From assembly GCA_022885665.1 (NCBI GenBank), contig JAGQDJ010000009.1, positions 124,001 to 188,000 of the forward strand: 64,000 nt of DNA, given 5' to 3'. Of this stretch, positions 7,540-20,600 are shown one piece after another (position 1 is the stretch's first letter; every line of letters begins with the position of its first letter). Below the pieces are notes generated by a model, which had not been told where the DNA came from, did no database searches, and worked only from the letters and a program-made list of their open reading frames with translations. The position numbers were made by a program, and so were the translations under genes. The stretch is from Triops longicaudatus (taxonomy: Eukaryota > Arthropoda > Branchiopoda > Notostraca > Triopsidae).

Positions 7540-10500
7540 CAGAAAAGTATCTAGTTTTTAGTCCAGACTTTAATATCCTGTCCATAAAATTATAACATCC
7601 ATACAGTTTGGTGACGAAAGTCTCCCTGTAGTTCAGACTCGAGACGCTTAATTAGAAGTTTGGGTATTACGCATTACACTTTTGAAGGTATGAACTTGCG
7701 TACACGTGAAGGTATACTAACGCTTGTTTCCCATGTTTTCATTTCAAGTTGAAATTACGCATCCGAACCAGCTGTGACAGTTGAACCTCCTTACAGTTAC
7801 CGAAAGCATTGGGACCTAGGTCATTAAATAGGCAAAAAAAAAAAAAAGAAAATTAGATACGGAAAAAAATTATAACCGTCTACAAGAATATCACAGTCCT
7901 AGGCACGTAATTTCTTCTACAGGAAAGTTCGTTGGTATTCAATTGATTTCGCAGGGCCTGCCCAACCCTGGTGCAATTAATTACCATGACTTCCTCGTGC
8001 CTAGTTACCAGGGCTACCACATTTTCTTTCACATTAATTTAAACAGAAAGCTATCCCAACAATTTTTCCGTGGGAAGTCTAGTCACGTTTGATCGTACGT
8101 GTCTACCGGTTAATGTAATAAACTTTATTCGGCAATATTTTTCTTACCACTGGTTATGATGGAGGATTATTTACCTAATCTGAATTGCTGTCATATATAG
8201 AAGCAATTAACAATGAAAGGAGAAATGCGTCTAACTCGAAACGCGATTTTTCAACATAAACAAGGTGATTTGCGGCTATCAAGGCAACTTCCACTAGGTT
8301 GGTTTCTGATCGTATAGCTCGTCAGCAAGTGCGTTGTACTTGTAATCAAGAATACTGCCCATTGGACTTGTAATCAAGAACACGACACACTTCAATGTAA
8401 TCTTGAACAGAGTCCAATATTCAGCACAAAGTCGTATCTGATCTTGGAAGTGCTGGGAGACGGAAACTTTCGCACCCGCAAGTTTCTTGCCAAAAACCTT
8501 CTCTTGAAACAATAGATTCTTAAACACTTGGAAAATTTGAAAAGGAGAAAAATTCGCAGTCAGCAAGAAAAAAACTGTGGAGGGTTTCGTTCCGAAAAAT
8601 CTGTGCTTCAAATCCGTAGTTACTTGCCAAAAGTGCCAGGAACGCTATAGCAAAATCCCGGCTACAAAATCGTGCATTGCATCAAGGAAAGTAGGTTAAT
8701 GTAATTACAAAACTACTTCCAGTGCGATAAGTTAAGCAACACTCCCAACACCACTTCCACGAGAAGGGGTCTGTAATTACGGAATTGTCCCCCCCCCCCC
8801 CCTGAAAGCTACCCGGGTACGTATTGTCGGCTGGGCTTCCTACAGTGGACGGTCTTCAATCAAATTCGGAAAAACTTCGTTACTTATTAACGCCAACAGC
8901 TGACAGAAAAACGGTACACTTTCAACCTATACGTTTGAAAATCAGACCATTACACACATTCCGAAATAGGGTCCATTCACAATCGGAACTCGCGAGTAAT
9001 CCTGTAGCAAGTCAATAGTACAATAATTTTTTGCGACCCTATGGTTTAAGCCTCGTCGAAGATACAAAGGATGTCCAAAAGCCGTCATTCAAGCAACCAG
9101 TTCTTCGAAACTTTCGCGTTGTGCTGGCATTTCCTCTTGCAATTTACACTCCAGCACTAGCATACAATACATCTTGTCAGGCTAGCTTTGACTCCTTAAC
9201 CCTAACTCAGGCAAGCCTTCGCTTTTCCTTTTTCATAGCTCCCACTCTTGTTAGCTCAAATAAATGGCGCTCCTCTGAAACTATTCAGAGCATACCACCC
9301 TTTTAAACATTATGCTAATGACCAATTCTATACATCACGGCAAGACACGCTTACATACGGGGGTGGGGGGTGGGGGGGGGGTGGGGGGTTACGAGCTAAC
9401 ATTTCCGTGGTCCTTCTTTTCCCAGAGTCCTCAAGTGCAGTCGCCCATGCCAAAAGCATTGAGCATGCAAAAATCCTTCTCCGCCACATTGTGACCTGTA
9501 AATAGATAGTTGCCAGCATTTGCATGCATTCTATCCTTTTCCACTTTCCTTTTTAGCTGTTTTTCTACGCGATGGAGAAAAAATCTCCCCTTCGCTTCTT
9601 TTAACGTCCGTTTATCGATTTCATCATCATCTCCCACGTCACCTCGAGCATTTCACCCCTCCCAAAACTAAGTAATTTTTGTGCCGGCACACCAAATAAC
9701 CCCTTCGTCTTTTCACGTAGGATCGACAATATTCTTTATGAGAATCCCAACCCACACTAAAATAACTGAAAACGTCCGTCCAGCTGAGCGCAAGCTAATA
9801 AACTTACGCATATCACCTGGTAATAACCGTGTACACAGGGTTAACCGCTCGTTCTTCGTCCGCGCATCCAAGCGCCGCATCCATCACCGCATTTTTTATT
9901 TTATCTTTTTTGTGTGTGTGTGTGAGAACGTGTCCTACACCATCTTCGGAAAGATAGCCTAATGCTTTCCAGAACTTGAGAAGGCTTCTTTACTAACACA
10001 GTCGGTTTAACGCACAAGACGTTTTAACTTTCGTAGCAAACTTTTCTAGCTGCGCTTTGGTTGGAGTACGGAAAGTGGGTACTTTCCTATCTATATTGAA
10101 AGGATCTCTTAACGAGAAAAAAAAAGTAGACTCCGTCCTGAAATATCGAAGATCTCCCGAAGTAAACTTGGGCATTGTGCTTTAATACCTCTAGGCACGG
10201 AGCACAACTATCTTAGCAGCTTTCATTTTACCCCTCGCAAGTTTCCGTTTGCCCGTCGCACTAGGGCACATATCACTTTCTGCCAACAGGCTCAAAGTTA
10301 TACTTTTAGAACTCGGGGAAGAGTCGTTATGGAGGCAAAAGTTTGTCCTCCTCCCTTTGCTCGCGAGTTTTTACATTCCGCTTTTCTGTCCGTGCACGGA
10401 AAATTTAATTCTTTTATCACACGGAATGGGGGTTTTTACTTTTCACGACCTGTTCTCCCCGGGTTGGGAGTCAGCCTCATCCATCTCATTCGCCATCAAA

Positions 10501-11460
10501 TCCGTAGAAACGACCCAAGATATTTCTTTCGTCACAAGACGTCCCTTGCGCTTCATTCCATATGCCACGCACAGCGCAGGAACGTGGTGCGGGCAAGTAA
10601 ACAGGCTTTAACATGACATAACTAGGAAAAAGTACATAATGGAGCTTCTCTCATTAGAACAGAAAGTCATTTACTTTTCCAGCCTTTTGCCTCGGAGCCG
10701 CCCGCTTCATGCCTCACCTTCGGAGTATCCTTTTTCCACCAAAGCCATTCAAGTGACGCTTCTCCGGATTATCATGCAAAAAGCGCATAAATGAGCCGTT
10801 CCCCCCATGTGTGATATCTGAAACTTTACTGAATTTCGCGCGAAATTGTTAAGGCTTAGCGGCTCTAGCAGCGTATGAAGGAAATACTTGTCTATTGATG
10901 TGCTCCACAATGCAATGTAGAGCAAGTCGCCCCAAAAGGATCCAATAAAAGGAGCCAGTCTTTTGAAAAGGATCACATTGGGCACGGGGATTGATGGTTA
11001 AGGTCCGCTGTGGTCGGCTGAAAAGCAAAAATCGATTTCCGTCTACCTCTTGTAACCACCACCTTCCCCACCAGTCTTTAAAACATGGTTTACAGCTATT
11101 CTCGAGCCAGCTTTAGGCAGAAAACCTCAAAGCAATAAAAAAAGCTTTCAGACAAAGGAAAAAAGTTTTAGAAAATATACAAGAGAAGTTAAGGTTTAGG
11201 GACGTTTTTGGTATTCATGGAGATTAGCCTTAATGCATGAAAAACGGCGCGGGTTACCTCATGATGTCCACAAAAAAAAGCATTGGCTCCTTTGATCCAT
11301 GCCATTGCCGAAGTAATCAAGCTGCTTCTTACGGGCCTCGTGTCATTTGGGCGAAATACGCTGGTAGATCCTATCTGTCTCGCAATAACCCAGTGTGCAG
11401 CAATCTCTATGGCAACCGCATGCCACGAACTTCTCGTCATCAGGGACGATCTCTTATCCC
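7539..11460. other. No recognisable gene
   Basis: AT-rich DNA with homopolymers: a C14 run at 8789-8802, G-rich 9359-9388 and T/G repeats near 9910. A 15-base duplication (ACTTGTAATCAAGAA) occurs at 8338 and 8366. Open stretches of 60-120 codons occur on both strands (for example 8294-8611 minus, 10249-10611 plus), but no splice, poly(A) or compositional evidence supports any of them. Confidence 0.6.
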
Positions 11461-11463
11461 ATG

Positions 11464-11566
11464 CTATCCATTGGCTTGCACGTGTGCCGCTTTGGGGAGT
11501 CCATGACCAAGTGTAGCAAGCAAGGCTTTATTGGGCGAACTCTTTTTCGTCATGCTGCCTGCAACT
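11464..11566 (-). CDS. Isolated exon candidate
   Basis: The minus strand has a very strong acceptor, CTTCTTTCTTTTCAG, just before 11566. It is followed by an open frame, GSMTKKSSPNKALLATLGHG then LPKAAHVQANG and TAG at 11466-11464. It may be a last exon, or a 29-codon ORF starting at the ATG at 11553. No upstream exon or poly(A) signal could be assigned convincingly and the protein is not recognised. Confidence 0.2.
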
Positions 11567-14500
11567 CTGAAAAGAAAGAAGGTTGACTATTTCCCCATTC
11601 CAAGAGCTTATGCTACGTTTTTCCCCCACTGTGTACGGTGGCGAGCTAAAACGAACTTATTTTCCCCAAAGCGCGTAAGTCGAGTTTAACCTATCTCGGG
11701 CTGTGCAAAGTACTCCAGTCGCGCCCTCTGCTACAGGCACGCTATCTTACCGCAGTACTGAAGCTACTTTGGACGTCATGCGAGCCTTAGGGGAACACTT
11801 CAATAGCCGTGCAAGAGCAAAAACAGCTAATGGCTTCACCTGCATGCACGGTATGAGATAAGTAAAGGGAAACTGGGCTAGATCAGCAGAAATTCTCGGC
11901 TATTTTTCGAAAAGCTCTAAATCTGTACTAGAATTAAGGACGTGAGATTTCTTTTATTTTTCAAGCAGACTTAGCAATAAGCTACCTTAATCACGACGAG
12001 TCCAAAAGGTCAACATTCAGGGAACCAGGAGCAAAAATGCACACAATGTCACTCAGTGCACTTTCGGAATTGAACCCTTTTTTCCCCAACTACCCCATCC
12101 TAACACAGTGAAGCACGAAAGAAGGCAGAAATTTCTGGCATGTCAGTCAAAATATCTCGGCCATTTCTTCCAGACTTTTTTTCTTCCAGCTCCACACAAC
12201 GTGACCAGACAGCATCTCTTTCAGAAGACAAAGCTTGCTAAAAACAGTCTATCGCGAAAATAAAGTGAAATTGAAAAATGTTTCTGTAATTCAGAACTGT
12301 TTTATTCCTTTAAGTTACTCGAAAATACTAAACGACAGCTCGAGTTTACATAGAAAAACGCATTTTGTAGGTTTGTATGTCCTGTTTGGAAATATATACT
12401 TACATGGGATTTATATGCTTGTACACTACGATATATTATTTCATTTATTGCTGGACCAGTATTAATACATAAATGAAACAAATCTAGTACAATTTTAAAA
12501 CATTTATAATCAATTATCTTGGTCTTGTGTATCTGTAAAAATCTAAGCACTTGTACTCCAGTTGTTCGTTACACAAGCCCAAGTTTCCACACAAGTTGCC
12601 TGTACTAGTTTTCGTCATTTTGAATTTTTAGACTTGAGAAACCACTAAACTCCGTTTGAAAAGCCAGTAAAGCCGTTTTCAAGTCCTGAAAGCTTGTCTT
12701 GACGCCAGCATCTTAACTCTTCAATCAGCTACAAAGATAAGGAACATGTGGGTTGGTAAAAGCAATTCTTAATGGTACATTAACTTCGCTATACCTGATG
12801 GCGATAAGGAGAAATGCTTTAATGAAGAATAATACGCCTTTTATGACGCACCTCATCCGTCAACCGATCGCCGGGATACCCACTGCTTTAGAACTGTGGG
12901 GATGAATAGCCCACGGCGGCCGGTGCCATGTTTAGATTATCACAATGCAGGTTTTTTCCCTTTCCTTTGGGTAAGAAATAAGTATACATTTTTTTCTTTT
13001 CTTTTTTTTTAGCTGTCACTGTTCACTATTATGCGTCCTAGGGCCATTCCGGAGGTCCTCCGTTGCTCGTTTACGACCTTTTCTTCTTTCTCCTACTGGC
13101 ATGAAACGTTCAATACTAAAATGGGCCCCAAAAGCAAAGCACAAAGCTTTTCAAAATAGCCATCCATTTAGACTTGACATCGGCAGTGACATTGTCCCAA
13201 ATAACGAAACTATTGCAATCGCGAAACTGCTTCATTAGACGTCGCTTTGTTTTGTGAAACACCGAAGACGTTTAAACTAAACTCTACCAAGAAAATATTA
13301 TCTCCTAAAGATGTCAAATATGAGCTAAATTTCTTCATTTTGTCTATATTTTTTTATAGTTTGGAACAAAATATGATTGTTTTCATAGACTTTTTAATCT
13401 TAATAAACATCTGACATTTGTATGACATGAGTTTTTCATATATTTTTTATTTTAATTATAAAAAAATCGTTAGAACTAACTTAAAGTGCCCCTTCCCACA
13501 TTTTTAATCGTCAATTAAAATTCGAAATTTCGTACATCTTAAAATGTGCATTGTGAACTTGTGATTTTTATTAAAAGAAATATTTTCGAAAACTCTTAAA
13601 TACGGGTTCAGTTTGGAAAGTTTTCTAGTTTTTTTTTGTTTGTTTTACTAACGCTAAATCCTAAAGTAGCACACTATGTATCAGCGATAGTAGTATCGCA
13701 AGTTAGTCTATTAAAAAAAAACTGCCACAGGCTTTTGCCTTTATTGACGGATATCACGGACTCGTCTTGGTATAGTTAGGAATAAATCACGTGAAAATGT
13801 GGAAGCTAAAATTGTACGTTATTTTCCACTAATCTCTACTATTGGAACTTACTATATATGTCTATTATATTACAAGCATAAAAACTCTCAGTCCTTTTTT
13901 TTTTTGTCAACTGGTTCCTGGCTTGTCAATCATTCTCGGTTCCGCATTAATGAAGGAAATTGGAGTTCTAATGTATTCTAACTTGTAGCAACCAAAAGAA
14001 ACATAACGGATGCTTATGAATAAAATTAGGACCATAACCATTCTGATTTGTGGTCCACGCAAACAAGAATGGGCTTTCATATTTCATCAATGCGGGGAGG
14101 CCCATTACATAAAAACTGCACTATGAAATCATCCGTATCGCCTCGAATTCCGAGATAAGATGACATGACTCCCACGTCAAGACTAACGTGTTATAACACT
14201 TTACTTAAATAAGATTTATCGGTGAAGTTTGCTTTCGGAGATAATAAAAACTCTTTCTGGAGGATTCGTTTCTCAAGTTCAGAGACTCCTGAGCAGATAG
14301 AAATCCCTTTCTCCCACTTTTGCTGCGGAAAAGATGTTGACTCATTCCCACTGATAAAAGTCTAGTCGTACTGTCGCTAGCTTTAAGTATTTTATCGCTT
14401 CAGCGCTTCAGTTCCGTTAATGAGCTCGTATTCTATAGATTCTATACCGGCTATGGAAAACGAGTTTCCAGGAACATAAGAACTAAAGAACAACCCCCCC

Positions 14501-17231
14501 AAAAAGGGGAACGGGCTTGGAAAGAAGAAAAGGAACTTGATGTTCTAACAATGTAAGAGAAGTACACTAGCATGGGGTGAAGGGGTGGGAGGGGGATAAA
14601 AAGGAACAAAAAGCTCTAGCAATCGTTGGCAAAGTTTACCCATTTTTTGGATAAAAGCTCAACGTTTCCCTCATTCCCCCTCTTTTCGTTCTATGAAGAC
14701 CATTTCCGTACACTTTTCGCGAGTCTGCTGCGAGCTCCGTGATCGTGAGGCGCTTAGGGGGACCCATCAATATTACCCCATCATAGTACAGCCTTAATGA
14801 CACACTTCCTCCGTTATGTATCACCCTAAAAGAAAAATGTATTAAAAATATATAGCTGCTTTTTTGGCCTTCCACTAGCCAACCCTTCAAGCCTATCCAT
14901 TAAGAGCCTTTTGCTCCCCTTCCTTTTTTTTTTCAAAAGCAATTCTCACACATTGTTGTCTTAAAAGACAGGGGAAGAAGAGAAAGAAAAATAGGTCGTT
15001 AATTACGGTTTTTTGTTGAACTAGGTTTATTGAAGCATGTCGAAACTGTTTACGACGGATGGAAATAGTCTCAGGTATTTACAGCAGCGTGAACTGCCTT
15101 TTTATGTCATATACTATTGCTCAACAAAATGGTAGATGAATAAATAAGGGATCTGTAAACAAATATTCCGCAGCAGCGTGTGGTAAGAAAAAAAAGGAAC
15201 AAGAGAACAGGGCATAACATAGAGAAAAATTAAATCTGAAATTACGAAGAGCGGCATAGTTTTTTACTCCCTACTTGCTTCACGGTGGGTCGTTAGAGTT
15301 ATGGCGATGTGAGGCTGCATAATTGGTAACGGGCGGAATGTGTATGGGGGAAGCATGTGTGCATAGGAGCATGGCTGCGTGCTTTGGCGTTGCATGATAT
15401 GTCGCTGGAAGTTGAAAACGATGCTGCATAGCTTTCATTGCTCGCCAATGAAAATGAGAAAGGCGAAGCAGATGATGCTCATTGCTCATGGGAAAAAGTC
15501 GATGGGCCAGAACCGATACGAAAAGCTGTAATGAACCATGCTATGCAACCAACCTATACACAACGGTAAGACAGTCAAACAATTCCCCCCACCCCCTACC
15601 TCCTTTGCCATACGCAGATTAGCAACGTCAAAAGAACTCTACTTCCGTTGCCGTGGATTTCATTTTCGCTTCCAACAACGAACAGACATACGCATTACCA
15701 TATAGACACAGTATTCTCTCACTAACCCGGTCTCTAATTATACGAATTCATTAGAACGTGACTGAAAATAAAAGTTTTTGCATAATCAACTTCATATTGG
15801 ACACCGACGGAATACATTCACAGAAACTGAAGTAATTTGCGGTAAAGGTTAAATAGTTGCGACGACACACGTTTTATTTTGCGTGCAATAGAACCTCGCT
15901 AAAATGAACCTTCTTTAAACGAAACGAGGGATTTTTTTTTTTTTGAGGTATCGAAAGGTACTGAGTTAATCAAGTCAACAGAAAAGCGCTTGGTGTAGCA
16001 AACGTCCTATATACTGAATCCTTTCTCCGTGCTGCTTTTATAGCAAAAATTTACTGTCATACTATTCTGCATAAAAATGCGTTCCCGGTTATTAGTGACT
16101 TTTTATTTTTTACATATTTGAAAGATAATTCCCTCTAATATATTCTTTGTAAATGTCTGCGGCGATTTCGAAGAACCAACTAACCACGTGAATTGTGGGC
16201 TTGCAATGCATGTCTACGAATCCCTTAGTTCTTTCTTTTAGATCGGCAAAATATAATGGCGAAAACATGGATGGCCATTGCCGTGCTTGCAACGAAGAAC
16301 TCTAGGCTTGCTTCTCCATTCTAAAACAATCCGTTGGCTTCGCTGCGGGAGGGGTGGGAGTACGAAAGTGTATCAGATTGCTTAAATTATCAAAGAGAAT
16401 CTACCGGAACCCCTGATGGAGCTTAAATGTACGCTCTATAAGTCTCCGCAACCCATCCGTGTCGTTTATCAATGTATAAACTCGAGGGAAATGGCGTAAA
16501 TAATTAACAGCAGAAAGCAACGCCAATGCATGTACTTATGGCGACTCCCTCGCTCTAAACCCAAACATCCTCTAAATGCAAGTTTCCCTCAGTTTACAAC
16601 ATCGAATTCCACGAGCTTCACCTTACCTCTCCTTTTCCTTACAACAATGAAAAGCCCATTCTCACCCAGTCCATTCTGCTAAAAGCTCCTTTTATTATAT
16701 GTCCATAAAAGAGGGGGAGCTAGACGCATAACGAATGAAAAGTTAATAACCTTACGTGCAATATATTATTCTTAACGCCGGTGACGTCGTTTTTTGATAA
16801 GATTTGTCGTCATAGTTAGCTCTGAAAACTTCTGAAGACCTTCTAACATCTCGAAACTTCGAAAAGTCGTCCACGTACCCCCTGAGTCTCCGGCGAACTT
16901 CCCAAAAGGCAATTATCCTTTCCACGGCTTAACTTGGTATCAAGGCATGAGAATGTCTGGCAACGGAGCAAATATGATGGTACGATAGGAATTATAAAGC
17001 CTTTTGACTCCCGAGACTCGAAACACTCCCTCCCATACGACAAGAAGAGTTTTTGGAGCCACATATTGTAAAAGTCGACGTCATTTGATAAGCTCCCCTG
17101 GATTTGGTTGATTAAGGCTCAGGGACATTATAAAGGATATCCTGGCACAGTCTTTCGCCAACAACAAACTGTCTTTTTAGCTTGCTATTACTGCACTCTT
17201 TTTTTCCCGTAAAAAGGTCCAAAGATTGCAT
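11567..17231. other. No recognisable gene
   Basis: Mostly AT-rich non-coding DNA. Around 13.3-13.7 kb it is strongly A/T with T runs. Near 15889-15935 the sequence AGAACCTCGCTAAAATGAAC resembles ends of pogo/Tigger-type transposons. A His-rich open stretch on the minus strand at 15280-15489 lacks supporting signals. Confidence 0.55.
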
Positions 17232-17469
17232 TATGTTATTGTTTGCTTTTTCCGATCGGCTGAATACAAAAAGAACCGTTTACAAAAAGTTAAGTCTTTT
17301 CGTGAGCCACGCTGCAGCTTTGTATTATCAGCTGGGGGAATCTAAAGACAAGACTTTTGTAAACTCTGAGGAAATGAAAATTGTGTAAGTAATTAAAAAC
17401 GCGTTAAAAACGAAACAAAAAACTAAACGATTTTCCAACAGAACTTGGAACGCTCTAGGCCAGAAATGA
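17232..17469 (+). CDS. Small two-exon ORF candidate (60 residues)
   Basis: An open frame starts at the ATG at 17232 (MLLFAFSDRLNTKRTVYKKL and on) and reaches ATTGT|GTAAGT at 17384. A 57-base intron ends TTTTCCAACAG, and the second exon (17442-17469) completes the codon in phase and reads TWNALGQK-stop. The donor and acceptor are both good and the intron has the size seen in the ribonuclease gene. Against it: no poly(A) signal nearby, no recognised domain, and the second exon is very short. A noncoding transcript or chance is possible. Confidence 0.25.
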
Positions 17470-17566
17470 GTTTAATTTTAAAAAAAGTTCCCCCATTAGA
17501 AGGCGGACGAAGGGAATTAAGTGCCTTGGCACATCCATATTTCCATCTTCCATCAAAGTATCTTGC

Positions 17567-17585
17567 CAGCAGCAGCAGCAGCAGC
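17567..17585. repeat. (CAG)n microsatellite
   Basis: About six CAG units just after the 17.2-17.5 kb ORF candidate. They would encode Ser, Gln or Ala by frame, but no supported gene includes them. Confidence 0.85.
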
Positions 17586-17699
17586 CTCTGCGTCAAGCTG
17601 AGTGAGAGCAATTTAAAAGGCATGAAGAATATAAAAGAAGAAAAGTACCAAGGGTTGCATCCCTATCATTAAGCTTTTAATCCATCGGTTTCCCGGACC

Positions 17700-20600
17700 A
17701 TTAAAGAGCCCTGGAGCCTTATACAGCACGCACAGCACTTCTTTTACGTTTTCTTTCTTTCACTCGCGTTCTTGTATACCACCTTCAACCCCCCAAAAGC
17801 TTGCCTTATAGCTTCGCTTTTGCTACAAAGTCCGGTCTGCAGCTTTTCAACTGCATGATGGGCGTTTTTAAAAAAGGAAGCGACAAAAGTGCATTCCCAA
17901 GGAACCTCTCCATCTCTCCCCGCTCTTTGTCCATCAGGTTTGTCGAAGACTTATTTGCTCTCGTCCCGGAATTATTCTTCCCAAGCGGAGAGATAACACG
18001 GGCGGCGCACCCAACTTCGGAGCTTCACTCCGTGAGTCGAGTCCGCAATGAGCTGTGCTTTAAACTAAGTGTTTAGTTTCGGGGGTATAGGTACGACTAA
18101 TACTGGAGTCAAACTCACTGTGAACACGCGTGTCTGCATTCGCAGAACGTATTAATGAGTGCACTACCATGGGGAGGGTTAACAACTCATACATAAGCGA
18201 ATGTTGCGGGAGACAAAAGACCCAATGGGTTTAAAGAATCTACAATACGTGAAGGGAAGTACGTCCATAGAAAATAATAGCAGCTTTTGGTCTGGTCTCC
18301 TGAATAATTCGGGTCTTGTTCTTATTAGCGAGTAGTTTCAACGTTGGTCCATGACTTGATGACGGTGACGGTGGGGTTGAGGGAATGTGAGTAGCAAGCA
18401 TTCGTCTTGGCTTTACAATCCTATTATTACCATAACTTGCATGCAGCACGCAAAGCAGGAATAATCACGAGTTCCTTTCGGGGACTTTTCGGGAGGGCTG
18501 GATGCTTCGTACAACGGAATAAGAGTTCGGGCCAAAGAAATTCAAGCGCAGACAAACATGGTTCAAGCATTGTTGCCTACGTAGGGGGTATATAACATAC
18601 GATACGAGCTTAAGAACAGCTTCCCCCCTTCTCTTCTCCTCCAACCCCCCGCCTACCTTGCCCACTTCCAACACAAGTTCACATGCATCCACACCCAAAA
18701 CACTAAGAGGAGCCAGATTTCTGGCCAAGATTAGAGAAACTCTCAGGGAGAAGTTTGTGATTACCGAGCGTCAGCTGCTTCAAAAGGCTTAGCATCTTCG
18801 GGGACGACCCAACACTGGCCCAAGCCAAAGCACATTTCATTCAATTGGCTCTCCTCTCATCTTGTCATGTCTTCCTTTTTTGACTTAAAGCCCGGAGAGA
18901 AATGCTTGTCCAGTTTCCTTATCGAAGCGAAAAAATCTGGGTGCCAAAAAGCCACCAAGTAAATCTTTCATCATCTGTCATGACCGGCCAAGGCACGAAA
19001 AGACCTTGGGAGGAATAGAGCTGATGGGCAAAGATTTGGGGGATCGGAGCAACATGCCAATGATATCCCACGGCTTGCTGCATTTAAATTCACGCTCGAT
19101 GAGCCCCCGCTAAAGGTAATTTGCGTGGAATTGACGAGAGGAAGAATACTGAAAGAATTGGAAGGTTTCGAGAATGATTTCTTTTCTCGTTTCGCACCCC
19201 CGTAAGGAATTTGGGGGGCTTCTCTGAGGTTCTCAATCATACGCTATTTTTCCCTAGGAAGGCTTGAAAGGAAAACCGAAACATACAAGTCTGTGGTAAT
19301 TGCATGACTGGTTCAATAAGCCGTAATAGGTTTCTTTTCTCATTCTTTTTTTTTCTGGGAAGAAGAGATGTCTCAATGCAATGTACCTTTTCCAAATAAC
19401 AAAGATTTTCCAGAGGCTTCTCATCTTTCTCATCTTCAATACTAATGAAATTATTAATATTCTTTTAAGAGTGTCTTTGGGTTCGCCCGGGTAGATTGGA
19501 AACCCTTTGCCCGACTCGCACGATTCCACACCTCCCATTTGATTGTAGGAAGGGCACAGCACGACAAGAAGCATGCCGAAAGAAAAAGAAAGGAAGTATA
19601 GCAGCAAAAGAAAAAGAGGGCCAAAAGAGATTGTCGCATCTAAAGAGACCCCCCGTCCTTTTTATCTTTTTGAAAGATAGATGTGTTGAGGGTGGAATCG
19701 TCCGTGGGAGGATTGAAAAGGATGAAGTGGAAGAAGATTGGGGTGGGACACGGGACCCTGAAATGCAATGGATGGTGGTGTCAGATGCAGCAGCACACGA
19801 ACGCATGCAGCCGACAAATCCACATGACATTTCCAGGGAATCCTGGATACATAATGCCAAGCAAGAATGGAATAAAAGAGAAGCAGAGAGTTGGGCTGAC
19901 GACCAATATGTGTGTGTGCAGACTTATTGCAGGCGATCAATAGAGAAATAAGCTTCCTTGGATTGGGACTTGTTTTTTCCGCTATAATGACAACACACCG
20001 AGTGAGACTGCTGCTGATGTTCTAATATGACAACAAAGAATACCTGAGTGCTATATTTTCCCCCCTAAGCAGGTAAATGACAAAGCCCGAAAGCTTTACA
20101 GCCCGGTTCGCCGAGGCGCGCTTTTGATCTACCCAATTCTCCAGCACCAAGAGAACAATGCTTTGTTTTATGACGCTCGGAGGCAAAGTGTAAGCTTCCA
20201 TAGGCTGGTCGGAATCTTTTGATATCGCTAGCAACCCGCCAGCAAATTTCCTATCTTGCTTACCTAGGCTAGAATTGATTAGGCTTGTGTATTGACTAAC
20301 CAAAGATAATTATACCTGTTTGGATGCCAGAGTCTAACGACGAGATGTCGTGAACTTCATTAACTTGATGGTGATAGGTCATCAGTGCCACTGGTCCTCA
20401 CCATCAATATCCGTCAACCCCAGCAGCCCTTTTTTTCTTCCAACACATTTTTACAGCATTTAAATATTATGACGCAGCACGAAGAGAAAACACAGGAAAA
20501 ACATCCAGGCTAGAACACGCTTTGTGTCTGCGTAGAGGTAATCACGTTCTAGGACTCCCCTGTTATAATTGTGGTCTGTGCGATGTGAGAATCCCTCTCT

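Noticed and set aside
19465..19951. Long open frames on both strands (151 codons plus, 131 codons minus)
   Set aside because: Both strands are open at once, the plus frame is purine-driven Lys/Glu/Arg sequence, and no splice, promoter or poly(A) signal is tied to either.
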